Below, one piece after another: positions 33,483-41,747 of a stretch of DNA of 54,623 nt. Each line of letters begins with the position of its first letter. Positions within the stretch are counted from its first letter, which is position 1. The notes beneath the pieces were generated by a model. The model ran no database searches, was not told the origin of the DNA, and worked only from the letters and a program-made list of their open reading frames with translations. The stretch covers positions 1 through 54,623 of the forward strand of contig JAILPK010000038.1 in the NCBI GenBank assembly GCA_024699495.1. Direction: 5' to 3'. The translations under genes and the position numbers were made by a program. This DNA is from Bacteroidaceae bacterium (GTDB lineage Bacteria > Bacteroidota > Bacteroidia > Bacteroidales > Bacteroidaceae).

Positions 33483-34430
33483 TTATAGCCTCTGTGCCAG
33501 CCAGTCGCTGATGTTCTTTTCTATTCTGGCGGCTATGTCGGTTGGGGCGGCTTTCTCAAATTTTTCGCCTACTATATGCTCGTATAGTTCGATATATCGG
33601 TCGCTGATGCTTTGTGCGAACTCATCTGTGATTTCGGGCATTACGTCGCCCGGACGGTTCATAAAGTTGTGATCAATAAGCCACTGGCGCACAAATTCCT
33701 TGGATAGTTGCCGCTGCGCCTCCCCCTTTTCAAAGCGCTCTTCATAGCCGTCAGCGTAGAAGTAGCGACTGCTGTCTGGAGTGTGAATTTCGTCGATGAG
33801 GATTACTTTACCATCTCGTTTACCAAACTCATATTTCGTGTCTACGAGGATGAGTCCCTTGGCAGCAGCTATCTCAGAACCGCGTTTGAAAAGTGCACGG
33901 GTATAGCCCTCCATCACGGCATAGTCTTCGGCACTTACTATTCCCTGTGCGATGATTTCTTCCTTGGAGATATTCTCGTCGTGCCCCTCGTCGGCCTTTG
34001 TTGTCGGGGTTATGATGGGTTCAGGGAAACGTTCGTTCTCCCGCATCCCGTCTGGCAGAGGCACTCCGCAGAGTGTTCGTGCACCATTCTTGTATTCGCG
34101 CCATGCAGAGCCAGTAAGATAGCCTCTGATGATCATTTCTACGCGGAATCCCTCAGCTTTCAGTCCTACTGTAACCATAGGGTCGGGTGTGGCGAGTTTC
34201 CAGTTGGGAACGATGTCGGCTGTGGCGTCTAGGAATGCTGCTGCAATTTGGTTGAGCACCTGTCCCTTGAATGGTATGCCCTTTGGCAGCACTACGTCGA
34301 ACGCGGATATGCGGTCTGTGGCAACCATCACCATGATGTCGTCGTTGATATTATATACATCGCGTACTTTGCCGTGATATACACTCTTTTGTTCCTTGAA
34401 ACGGAAGTCGGTTTTTGTTAAAGCATTCAT
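33483..34430 (-). CDS. purC: SAICAR synthase
   Basis: This 315-aa protein matches PurC of the longer type: [65 protein letters not shown], and [20 protein letters not shown]. It joins aspartate to CAIR in purine synthesis. It begins 34 bp downstream of phoH and is followed by aroE. Confidence 0.95.
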   Translation of the reverse strand: MNALTKTDFRFKEQKSVYHGKVRDVYNINDDIMVMVATDRISAFDVVLPKGIPFKGQVLNQIAAAFLDATADIVPNWKLATPDPMVTVGLKAEGFRVEMIIRGYLTGSAWREYKNGARTLCGVPLPDGMRENERFPEPIITPTTKADEGHDENISKEEIIAQGIVSAEDYAVMEGYTRALFKRGSEIAAAKGLILVDTKYEFGKRDGKVILIDEIHTPDSSRYFYADGYEERFEKGEAQRQLSKEFVRQWLIDHNFMNRPGDVMPEITDEFAQSISDRYIELYEHIVGEKFEKAAPTDIAARIEKNISDWLAQRL

Positions 34431-34464
34431 TTTTATATTTTTTAGATGTGAGCAGAAAAAGATT

Positions 34465-35412
34465 TCAGTTGGATTGCTTGGAGTCATAGGCATCATAGGC
34501 CTCCACAATGCGTGTTACCAGGCGGTGGCGCACTATATCCTTCTGGTTTAGTTCAACGAAGGCGATTCCTTCCACCTCCTTCAATATGTGGAGCGCCTCG
34601 ATGAGCCCGCTCTTCTGTGTTCGCGGCAGGTCGATCTGTGTCAGGTCGCCCGTGATGATCATCTTAGTGTTCATTCCCATACGTGTTAGAAACATTTTGA
34701 TTTGGGCTGGAGTAGTGTTTTGAGCCTCGTCGAGAATCACCACGGCGTCGTTAAGTGTGCGTCCGCGCATGAAAGCCAGCGGCGCAATCTGAATTATGTT
34801 CAGTTCCATCATCTCTTGCAGTTTGGCCTGTGGAATCATATCCTCGAGCGCGTCATATAGCGGTTGCAGATAGGGGTCAATCTTTTCTTTCATGTCGCCC
34901 GGAAGAAAACCGAGCTTTTCGCCGGCTTCCACAGCTGGGCGGGAGAGGATGATGCGCCGGATTTCCTTGTTCTTCAGGGCGCGCACTGCCAGCGCTATGC
35001 TGGTATAAGTTTTTCCGGAGCCGGCCGGTCCTATGGCGAAGAGCATATCGTGGGTGCCGAAGTCTTCTACCAGCCGCCGTTGGTTCTGGCTACGGGCCGT
35101 AATTGGCTTCCCGGTTACGGAATAGACGATCACGTCCTTTCGTCCTTCACGTTTGTCTTCTTCACCGTGAATTATGTTCAGGATATCTTCTTCATTAAGG
35201 CTGTTGAACTGTGCACAGTGGTTTTGCAGTTTGTTTATCTGCTCCTCGAAATTACTTATAGCTTCTTCTTCCCCCATAACTTTAATTATGTTCCCGCGCG
35301 CGATGATTCGCAATTTGGGGTATAGGGCTTTCAGCATCTGCATGTTCGCGTTGTGCACTCCGAAGAAAACTGCGGGGTCAGCCTCGTCTAGGATAAGGTG
35401 CTTTTCTATCAT
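34465..35412 (-). CDS. phoH: PhoH-family ATPase
   Basis: This 315-aa protein has the PhoH-like ATPase core: [22 protein letters not shown] (Walker A), [57 protein letters not shown] (Walker B) and [12 protein letters not shown]. An N-terminal KH-like region precedes it. The family is linked to RNA metabolism and ribosome assembly. It is the first gene of the minus-strand cluster. Confidence 0.93.
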   Translation of the reverse strand: MIEKHLILDEADPAVFFGVHNANMQMLKALYPKLRIIARGNIIKVMGEEEAISNFEEQINKLQNHCAQFNSLNEEDILNIIHGEEDKREGRKDVIVYSVTGKPITARSQNQRRLVEDFGTHDMLFAIGPAGSGKTYTSIALAVRALKNKEIRRIILSRPAVEAGEKLGFLPGDMKEKIDPYLQPLYDALEDMIPQAKLQEMMELNIIQIAPLAFMRGRTLNDAVVILDEAQNTTPAQIKMFLTRMGMNTKMIITGDLTQIDLPRTQKSGLIEALHILKEVEGIAFVELNQKDIVRHRLVTRIVEAYDAYDSKQSN

Positions 35413-35452
35413 CCTTTTTGTTCGAGTATCGCTTTAAGCATTAATTTTGGCG

Positions 35453-35460
35453 CAAAAATA
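35453..35460 (-). promoter_or_regulatory. -7 promoter element for the phoH-purC cluster
   Basis: CAAAAATA on the plus strand is TATTTTTG on the minus strand, 41 bp upstream of phoH. Confidence 0.45.
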
Positions 35461-35503
35461 CTAAAATATGTCGTTATAATGATGTAAAATAAGAAAAACT
35501 TTC

Positions 35504-35511
35504 TACCTTTG
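35504..35511 (+). promoter_or_regulatory. -7 promoter element for the DUF5715 gene
   Basis: TACCTTTG lies 23 bp before the TTG start at 35535 and diverges from the phoH promoter. No -33 TTTG. Confidence 0.5.
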
Positions 35512-35534
35512 CGCGCGTTTTTAGCAAAGGAGCA

Positions 35535-36341
35535 TTGAGAAAACTTAGGAAAGACATATTTTTGAAACTTTCAGGCGGCATTTTGGCCGTTCTGTTTCTT
35601 GTGCGTTTGTGTAATCCTGAAGTTAACGACCATGTCCTGCAGACTTCTGCGGCTGACACGCTTGCAGTGCCTGCCCTTTCCACTCCCGACTCCCTAATCG
35701 TATCCAAGCCGCTGCCCACAATACATTCTGTTCCGACGCGTTTCCGCAGGGCTGATGGTTCGGCTGTGAAGCATCCTATTTATTCCGTCAGTTCATACAG
35801 GGATTGTTTTCCTGACCTGCAGGAGGTGCATTATCCATCTGCCCGTTGCTATGGTGTCCGTCCTGTGCAGAACAGGGAAGAGGCCGAGCAGCATAAGGAC
35901 AAGTTGGTTTTTGTCGGCGCCAATCCTTATTATAAAATGGATGATGCCATGAACCGCAGCATTCCTTATCTGGTTCCGAAAGCCAGCCTGCTGCTTCATG
36001 ACATAGGCCGGAGATTCCTCGACTCGCTGGCAATCAAGGGTGTCCCCCTACATACCATAATTGTGACCAGCGTGCTACGCACAGAGGAAGATGTAGCCAA
36101 ACTTCGGCGCATTAATGGTAATGCCTCTGAGCAGAGCTGCCATCGCTTTGGAACCACTTTTGACATTTCATACAATCGCTTTCATACCGTTTCTCCTCCT
36201 TCCGGTCCGGAGCGCAGGACTGTGCGTAATGATACCCTCAAATATATTCTCTCTGAGGTCTTGCGTGACATTCGTGCGGAAGAGCGTTGTTATGTAAAGT
36301 ATGAAGTGAAGCAAAGCTGTTTTCATATTACAGTGCGCTGA
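35535..36341 (+). CDS. DUF5715 protein with M15-peptidase-like motif
   Basis: This 268-aa protein starts at a TTG (no ATG in frame until far downstream) just after AAAGGAG. Residues 10-26 are a membrane anchor or signal. Toward the C-terminus are SCHRFGTTFDI (S201/H203/G206/D210) and SCFHITVR (H264). These match the zinc motif SxHxxGxAxDI and the later W/F-H of M15 (VanY/DD-carboxypeptidase) enzymes. So a peptidoglycan peptidase role is possible, though DUF5715 has no defined activity that I know. The leader is short. Confidence 0.75.
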   Translation: MRKLRKDIFLKLSGGILAVLFLVRLCNPEVNDHVLQTSAADTLAVPALSTPDSLIVSKPLPTIHSVPTRFRRADGSAVKHPIYSVSSYRDCFPDLQEVHYPSARCYGVRPVQNREEAEQHKDKLVFVGANPYYKMDDAMNRSIPYLVPKASLLLHDIGRRFLDSLAIKGVPLHTIIVTSVLRTEEDVAKLRRINGNASEQSCHRFGTTFDISYNRFHTVSPPSGPERRTVRNDTLKYILSEVLRDIRAEERCYVKYEVKQSCFHITVR

Positions 36342-36490
36342 TGTTGAGCATCATTTCTTTGTTCAAACGTTAAAGGATTTAAAAAGTTGTTATTCGATTA
36401 AACTTTGGTTTAGTTGGGTGGTCATAGATGACGTAAGCGCCTACGAGATTAAACAAGAAAAACAACAAACTTAACAAATCCTTTAAACAA

Positions 36491-37015
36491 ATGAAAAAGA
36501 GTTTATTTGCAATAATGTTGGCAGTCGTTTCCTTCGCATGTGTTCAGACTGCAAATGCACAAGATAACCGTGATGCACGTCGTCAGGAGATGCAGAAGAA
36601 GATGATGGAGCGGGTAGAAAAGAACATTAAACTTGACGATTCTAAAAAAGCTAAGTTCGAGGAGATTTATAGCCGATATCAGACAGAGCTTTTCTCCGTG
36701 CGAAGCGACCGTCAGAATGCTCGCCAGAGAGATGAAAAGAAGGCTGAGAAACTTACTGACGACGAGGCAACAGCCCGTTTGCAGGCTCAGTTCCAGCGTC
36801 AGGCTGAGCAGATTCAGCAGCAGCAGACCCGTCTTGAAATTCAGAAGAAGTATTGTGCAGAGTTCTCCTCTGTACTCACCCCGCAGCAGTTGGTAATCCT
36901 CTATCAGCCCCAGCAGGAACGTGGCAACCGTCAGGGAGGTCAGCGTCAGGGAGGTCAGCGTCAAGGCGGTTTTGGTGCCCCGGGTGCCGGTGGTGGCTTT
37001 GGCGGCGGTTTCTGA
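36491..37015 (+). CDS. Spy-like periplasmic protein with Gly/Gln-rich tail
   Basis: This 174-aa protein has a signal peptide ending in ANAQ and then a highly charged helical region (residues 26-135) rich in Glu, Lys, Arg and Gln. KLTDDEATARLQAQFQRQAEQIQQQQTRLEIQ suggests a Spy/CpxP-like (LTxxQ) periplasmic chaperone fold. The end is a repeat of RQGGQ followed by a Gly/Phe-rich tail (GAGGGFGGGF). Such proteins occur in Bacteroidetes under DUF names. A role as an envelope stress chaperone is inference. Confidence 0.65.
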   Translation: MKKSLFAIMLAVVSFACVQTANAQDNRDARRQEMQKKMMERVEKNIKLDDSKKAKFEEIYSRYQTELFSVRSDRQNARQRDEKKAEKLTDDEATARLQAQFQRQAEQIQQQQTRLEIQKKYCAEFSSVLTPQQLVILYQPQQERGNRQGGQRQGGQRQGGFGAPGAGGGFGGGF

Positions 37016-37063
37016 TAACTTCTGGAATCAGCTGTCATCAAGAAAAAACTAACTGATTACGAG

Positions 37064-37116
37064 GGCCCTGTGTTCTGAAAGCCATAATGTGGCATCCGGG
37101 ACACAGGCCTTTTTTG
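37064..37116 (+). terminator. Terminator of the Spy-like gene
   Basis: GGCCCTGTGT (37064-37073) pairs with ACACAGGCC (37101-37109) with one bulge, enclosing GCCA/TGGC (37081-37093). A run of T follows (37110-37115). Confidence 0.8.
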
Positions 37117-37382
37117 TGTTAAAGCCAAATCGGGGATTATATATTCAATTATAACTTTTATCTTTGCATTAGACCGAACTTTACACTTATTCTTTTATGC
37201 TTCTTTTCATGTCATAGAATCATCTTTTGGGGCACCTCGCTCATTGTTTTCCTTCTCCGAATCCAATGTTTTTCTGAAAAAAACGGCAAACTATCCACCC
37301 GCTACATCAATCTTTATGTCGTAAATCCTAAAGACCGGATTGTGTTAAATGTTTGACTTTTAAAAAAAGAATAGTGATTAAT
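37117..37382 (+). other. Gene-free stretch with an unused -7 element
   Basis: TATCTTTG at 37159-37166 matches a -7 element, but no gene starts within 250 bp and only very short frames occur. A small RNA could be made here, or the match is chance. Confidence 0.3.
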
Positions 37383-37413
37383 TTTGCAATTTCATCAAAG
37401 AGGAGTATCTTTG
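37383..37413 (+). promoter_or_regulatory. Promoter of the DUF6359 surface protein gene
   Basis: TTTG (37383-37386), a 19-bp spacer and TATCTTTG (37406-37413) precede the ATG at 37445 by 31 bp. Near-perfect match. Confidence 0.8.
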
Positions 37414-37444
37414 CCCACGAAATCACACTTTAAATTATTTTATT

Positions 37445-40063
37445 ATGAGAAAACTTTACTCTTTTTTGTTTGCTGTCATGACCTTATGCGGTCTTGCACA
37501 GGCACAAACCGTGACTTTCGTAGCTGGTACGGACGTATATAGTTCGACCGATGCTGGAGCTCACCAGCTCACCAAGGATGGCGTCACAATTGCTGTATCT
37601 AAAGGCACTTTCGGCCGCACTGACAATTATCGTGTTTACAAAAGCGAAACGTTGACAGTATCTTCTACAGTGGGTGATATTGAAAGTATCGTAATTGTAT
37701 GTACCTCATCCAATCCGGCAAGTAATTTCGATGCGTTTGAGGGATTGAGCATTGACGGTAACAATGGTGTATGGACTGGCTCAAGCGAATCAGTTTCCTT
37801 TACTGCAGGGAAAGCCCAGGTTCAGATGAAATCTATTGAGGTTACCATCAAGAATGCAGACCCTAATTATGTGGCAGCTCCGAGAATCTCTCCAGAGACA
37901 GGCACCTACTATGAGACTCAGCAGGTAACCCTCTCAGCCGCTTCAGATGCTACTATCTACTACACTATCGACGGCAGCACCCCAACAGCATCCAGCACTC
38001 TCTACTCTGAGCCGTTCGCTGTTGAGGCTACAACCACCGTCAAAGCTATCGCCGTGAAGGGTGAGAACTTAAGCGAGGTCGTTGAGAGCGTCATCACCAT
38101 CGAGACTCTCCAGACTTCCACTATTGCCCAGGTTATCGCAGCTGGTGCTGTTGATGGCGCAAGCACTTCTGCTACAGTCGTTGCTGCCTGCAAGTCCGGT
38201 ATCCTGCTTGGCGACGGCACAGGCTATATCTTCACTTACACCGGTGCTGCTCCCGAAGTTGCTGTAGGCGATGTCGTCACCGTTGCCGGTAAGGTAAGTT
38301 CATACGGCGGATGCCTCCAGTTCAGCAACGCCACAATCACCAAGACAGGCACAGCTACTGTTACCTATCCCACAGCTAATGTTATCAACGGCGCCGGACT
38401 GGATGCTCTCGTAGCCTCTCCTGCTGTCACTTTCATCTCTGTTGAAGGAACAGTATCCAGTGTAGGAACTTACAATAACTTCACCGTGGAAGGTGCAACC
38501 GCTACAGGTTCAATCCTTGCTACAGATGCCGTTCTTGGCAATGTCGCCGTTGGTGACAAGGTAACAGTGACCGGTTTCTTCATTTATAATAGCGGCAGCG
38601 GCAAGTATGGAAATATCATCGCTACCGAAATTGCTTCTGAAGGCGGTCAGGGCGAAACTGCTACTTACGAGACCCTTGATGCTATGTATGCAGCTGCAGC
38701 CCAGCTCGAAGCCGGTGCCAAGCAGAACTGCGAATTGACAGCCACTGACCTCGTCGTTACTTATGTCAACGGCAAGAATATCTTCGTCACTGACGGCCAA
38801 AAGGGATTCATCTTCTATACCGCTTCCAGCGTAGAACTCGCTGCTGGTGACCAGTTCTCAGCCACTGTCAAGGGGCAGCTCACAGTCTATAACGGAACTA
38901 CTGAGATCAGCAATGCTGAATTCTCCGACCTTGTCGTCAAGGCATCTGGTGTCTCTGTCACACCGAAGGAGATTTCTATGGCAGAATTCGCTTCCAACTT
39001 CGCCGCCTACGAGAGCATGCTTGTGGCAATCAAGAACGTCTATGTCACCGTCAACGAAGGAACCATCAAACTAAACGACGAGGACTTCGAGAACGAAGGC
39101 ATCTTCTATGACAAGTTCAAACTTGGCCTCACCGACATGACATTCTCTGATTCCGAGGCTTACAATGTGGTGGCTCTTGTCGGTCTTTATCAGGGCAAGA
39201 ACGACACTGAAGCAAAAGCTCAGCTCTATCCCCGCGATCTCTCTGAAATCGTGAAGGCCAGCGAGGCCAGTCTGAAGGATGCAGAGGCCGCCTGGAGCGT
39301 AGCTTCCGTGACCACAGCCGTCGGAGGTTCAGTTAATGCCACCTTCTCTTCCCAGAGCAATGCCGCAGTTACATACACTTCTTCTGACGAGAGCGTAGCT
39401 ACGGTTTCTTCTCAGGGCGTCATCACCATCATCGGCGCTGGCGTTGCCACAATCACCGCTTCCCAGGAAGCCACAGCCACCTATCGTGCAGCTTCTGCAA
39501 CCCTCGTCGTTTCAGTCACCTCTGGTGCAGACGGCTCTCTGCAGAATCCTTATCTCTGTGCTGACGTGCTGGACGCTCCTATCTCTGTCAAGACCGACAC
39601 CCTCAACGCCGATGGTTGGGTGAAGGGATATATCGTTGGATTCATCGGCGGTTCTGCCATGAACAAGGCTGTTGTTGGCCGCGAAGCTTTCGCTGCTGCA
39701 GACTCCATTTACGTTTCCAACCTGCTTGTTGCTGCCAGCGCAGATGAGACCGATGCCGCCAACTGCGTGCCCGTCAACCTGGCCAACAAGTCTGCTGCTC
39801 GTGCAGACCTTAACTTGCATGACAATCCCGCTAAGTTAGGTACACAGGTATGGGTTCGCGGTATCATCACTCTGTATATGGGTGCCAAGGGCGTGAAGAA
39901 CGTTTCCGAATACAGCATAGACGGCGAGAATGTCGCAACTGCAGTTCGCAGCATCGCAGCTGACGCTGCCAGCGGCGCAATCTACAACATCGCCGGCCAG
40001 CGCGTAAACAAGACAGCCAAGGGCCTGTACATCATCGGTGGGCGCAAGGTCGTCATCAAATAA
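37445..40063 (+). CDS. Secreted multidomain protein (chitobiase-like, OB-fold, Ig-like, DUF6359)
   Basis: This 872-aa protein has a signal peptide (ending LAQAQ). In order: an N-terminal beta domain, a chitobiase C-terminal-type repeat (YYTIDGSTPTASSTLYSEPF), OB-fold-like modules (TIAQVIAAGAVDGAS...VGDVVTVAGKVSSY; VGDKVTVTGFF), a bacterial Ig-like domain (ASVTTAVGGSVNATFS...GVATITASQ), a DUF6359-like domain (GSLQNPYLCADVLDA...WVKGYIVGFIGG), and a C-terminal sorting-type tail (AGQRVNKTAKGLYIIGGRKVVIK). OB-fold modules of this kind are common next to extracellular nucleases in Bacteroidetes, and two nuclease genes follow. No enzyme domain is seen. Surface attachment or secretion via the type IX system is inference. 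Confidence 0.7.
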   Translation: MRKLYSFLFAVMTLCGLAQAQTVTFVAGTDVYSSTDAGAHQLTKDGVTIAVSKGTFGRTDNYRVYKSETLTVSSTVGDIESIVIVCTSSNPASNFDAFEGLSIDGNNGVWTGSSESVSFTAGKAQVQMKSIEVTIKNADPNYVAAPRISPETGTYYETQQVTLSAASDATIYYTIDGSTPTASSTLYSEPFAVEATTTVKAIAVKGENLSEVVESVITIETLQTSTIAQVIAAGAVDGASTSATVVAACKSGILLGDGTGYIFTYTGAAPEVAVGDVVTVAGKVSSYGGCLQFSNATITKTGTATVTYPTANVINGAGLDALVASPAVTFISVEGTVSSVGTYNNFTVEGATATGSILATDAVLGNVAVGDKVTVTGFFIYNSGSGKYGNIIATEIASEGGQGETATYETLDAMYAAAAQLEAGAKQNCELTATDLVVTYVNGKNIFVTDGQKGFIFYTASSVELAAGDQFSATVKGQLTVYNGTTEISNAEFSDLVVKASGVSVTPKEISMAEFASNFAAYESMLVAIKNVYVTVNEGTIKLNDEDFENEGIFYDKFKLGLTDMTFSDSEAYNVVALVGLYQGKNDTEAKAQLYPRDLSEIVKASEASLKDAEAAWSVASVTTAVGGSVNATFSSQSNAAVTYTSSDESVATVSSQGVITIIGAGVATITASQEATATYRAASATLVVSVTSGADGSLQNPYLCADVLDAPISVKTDTLNADGWVKGYIVGFIGGSAMNKAVVGREAFAAADSIYVSNLLVAASADETDAANCVPVNLANKSAARADLNLHDNPAKLGTQVWVRGIITLYMGAKGVKNVSEYSIDGENVATAVRSIAADAASGAIYNIAGQRVNKTAKGLYIIGGRKVVIK

Positions 40064-40093
40064 TAAAACAGTCTGACAATTCTGTTTTTCATG

Positions 40094-40124
40094 GGAGTTC
40101 CGCCTAGACGGGACTCCTTTTTTT
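40094..40124 (+). terminator. Terminator of the DUF6359 gene
   Basis: GGAGTTCCG (40094-40102) pairs with CGGGACTCC (40109-40117) with one G-T pair and a 6-nt loop, then T-run 40118-40124. Confidence 0.85.
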
Positions 40125-40153
40125 GTGTTAATGCAACTTTCTTGTTCATAATT

Positions 40154-40184
40154 TTTGCCGAGTGGGTAAAAAGCACTACATTTG
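40154..40184 (+). promoter_or_regulatory. Promoter of the endonuclease I genes
   Basis: TTTG (40154-40157), a 19-bp spacer and TACATTTG (40177-40184) lie 47 bp before the ATG at 40232. Confidence 0.8.
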
Positions 40185-40231
40185 TCGCGATTAAACTCTT
40201 ATAATACTAACTTGTCTTATCAGATAAAGCC

Positions 40232-41737
40232 ATGAAGAGATATGTTTTGTCCTGTGTCTCTGCATTCCTGATTTCGTTGCTTGCACACTCGCAGTCGGTA
40301 AATTTAGCTACATATTACTCCAAAGCCAACGGCAAAAATAAAGCCGCTTTGAAGTCCGCGATGTCCGACATCATCAGTAGCCACACCGTCATCAGTTACG
40401 ATGGACTTCACGAAGCCTATAAGACATCTGACATTCGCCCCGACGGAAAACTGCGCGATTGGTATTCCAACATCACGAACTTCGTGCCCGTCACAGACAA
40501 GGCCGGAAGTTACAAGAAGGAGGGCGACTGCTATAACCGTGAGCACAGTGTACCGCAGAGCTGGTTCAACAAGGCCAAGCCGATGGTGAGCGACCTAGTA
40601 CATGTCATCCCTACCGACGGCTATGTGAACAATCGCCGCAGCAGCTACCCCTTTGGTGAGAACAAAGGCGAGATATACATGTCGGCCAATGCGTACAGCA
40701 AGGTGGGGGCTTGCACTGTGAGCGGATACAGCGGCACATGCTTCGAACCCAACGATGAAATCAAGGGAGATATTGCACGCATCTATTTCTATATGGTCAC
40801 CTGCTATGAAGACAAGATAAGCAGTTGGAATGGTGGCACTGCCTCGCAGGTGTTCGATGGTTCTACATATCCGGGCCTCAAAAAGTGGACTCTTGAAATG
40901 ATGTTGCGGTGGGCCAAACAGGATCCTGTTGACAATGTGGAACTGGCACGCAACGAAGCTGTTTATAAGCTGCAGAAGAACCGTAATCCTTTTGTTGATT
41001 ACCCCTCCCTTTGTGACTACGTGTGGGGTGACAGCATTAACTATTCCTTTGATGTCACCAAGGAACATGTTGTTGACTCCGGTGGCTCAGGTGAAGAAGG
41101 CGGCTCAGGTGAAGAAGGCGGTTCAGGTGGCGAAGGCGGTTCAGGTGGCGAAAGCGGCCAGGGCGGTTCGGGTGAAGAAGGCGGTAGTGGAGAGCAGTCA
41201 GACCCTTCAGCCTCCTCCGGGACAATCGATTTCTCCAGATTGGAATGGGCTTCAGCCACACACCCCACCTACGGGAAAGGTTACTCCGCCACAGCTGGCG
41301 GCCTCACCATAGGCTATTACGTCAATACCTCCACCAACGCTATGGTTTCCAGCTATAGCGAGATACGTCTCTACGGCGGCGCGGTGCTCGTTATCGGTGG
41401 TGCGGACATAGTTAAAGTCGTACTCCATGCAGCCGACACAAAACTGAATGACATGGAAATCCAGGGCGAGACTTACGAGTGGAAAAACAGTTCCACATTG
41501 ACTTGGACTGGTAAGATGAACCCCTTCGTTGTCCTTGCTTCTGGCGGACAGTCGCGCATTAGCAGCGCCGATGTAACCATTAACAACCCGACTCAGGTCG
41601 CCGGCACACCCCACAGACCTTCCTTTCGCCTCGTCTTCGACAGCCAGGGCCGTTTTGTTGGCCGCAGCCTGCCTGATCGTAGCGGTCTTTATCTGGTTCG
41701 CGAGGGAGAGAAAACGACAAAAGTAAACGTGAAATAA
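40232..41737 (+). CDS. Secreted endonuclease I family protein with Gly/Ser/Glu linker
   Basis: This 501-aa protein has a signal peptide, then an endonuclease I domain (residues ~22-272): LATYYSKANGKNKAALKSAM, the catalytic NREHSVPQSWF, DLVHVIPTDGYVNNRRSSYPFGE and a late FVDYPSLCDYVWGD. The family cleaves single- and double-stranded DNA (EndA/Vvn type). A repetitive linker of GGSGEE-like units (284-330) joins it to a beta-rich domain and a C-terminal tail (DSQGRFVG...SGLYLVREGEKTTKVNVK) resembling a type IX sorting domain. The next nuclease gene starts 10 bp downstream. Confidence 0.88.
   Translation: MKRYVLSCVSAFLISLLAHSQSVNLATYYSKANGKNKAALKSAMSDIISSHTVISYDGLHEAYKTSDIRPDGKLRDWYSNITNFVPVTDKAGSYKKEGDCYNREHSVPQSWFNKAKPMVSDLVHVIPTDGYVNNRRSSYPFGENKGEIYMSANAYSKVGACTVSGYSGTCFEPNDEIKGDIARIYFYMVTCYEDKISSWNGGTASQVFDGSTYPGLKKWTLEMMLRWAKQDPVDNVELARNEAVYKLQKNRNPFVDYPSLCDYVWGDSINYSFDVTKEHVVDSGGSGEEGGSGEEGGSGGEGGSGGESGQGGSGEEGGSGEQSDPSASSGTIDFSRLEWASATHPTYGKGYSATAGGLTIGYYVNTSTNAMVSSYSEIRLYGGAVLVIGGADIVKVVLHAADTKLNDMEIQGETYEWKNSSTLTWTGKMNPFVVLASGGQSRISSADVTINNPTQVAGTPHRPSFRLVFDSQGRFVGRSLPDRSGLYLVREGEKTTKVNVK
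41081..41197 (+). repeat. In-frame 18-bp repeats encoding a Gly-Ser-Glu linker
   Basis: About six imperfect copies of an 18-bp unit like GGTGGCTCAGGTGAAGAA (GGSGEE) lie in phase with the reading frame. Copy number could change by slippage without frameshift, altering linker length. Confidence 0.75.
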
Positions 41738-41747
41738 CTGCAATACA

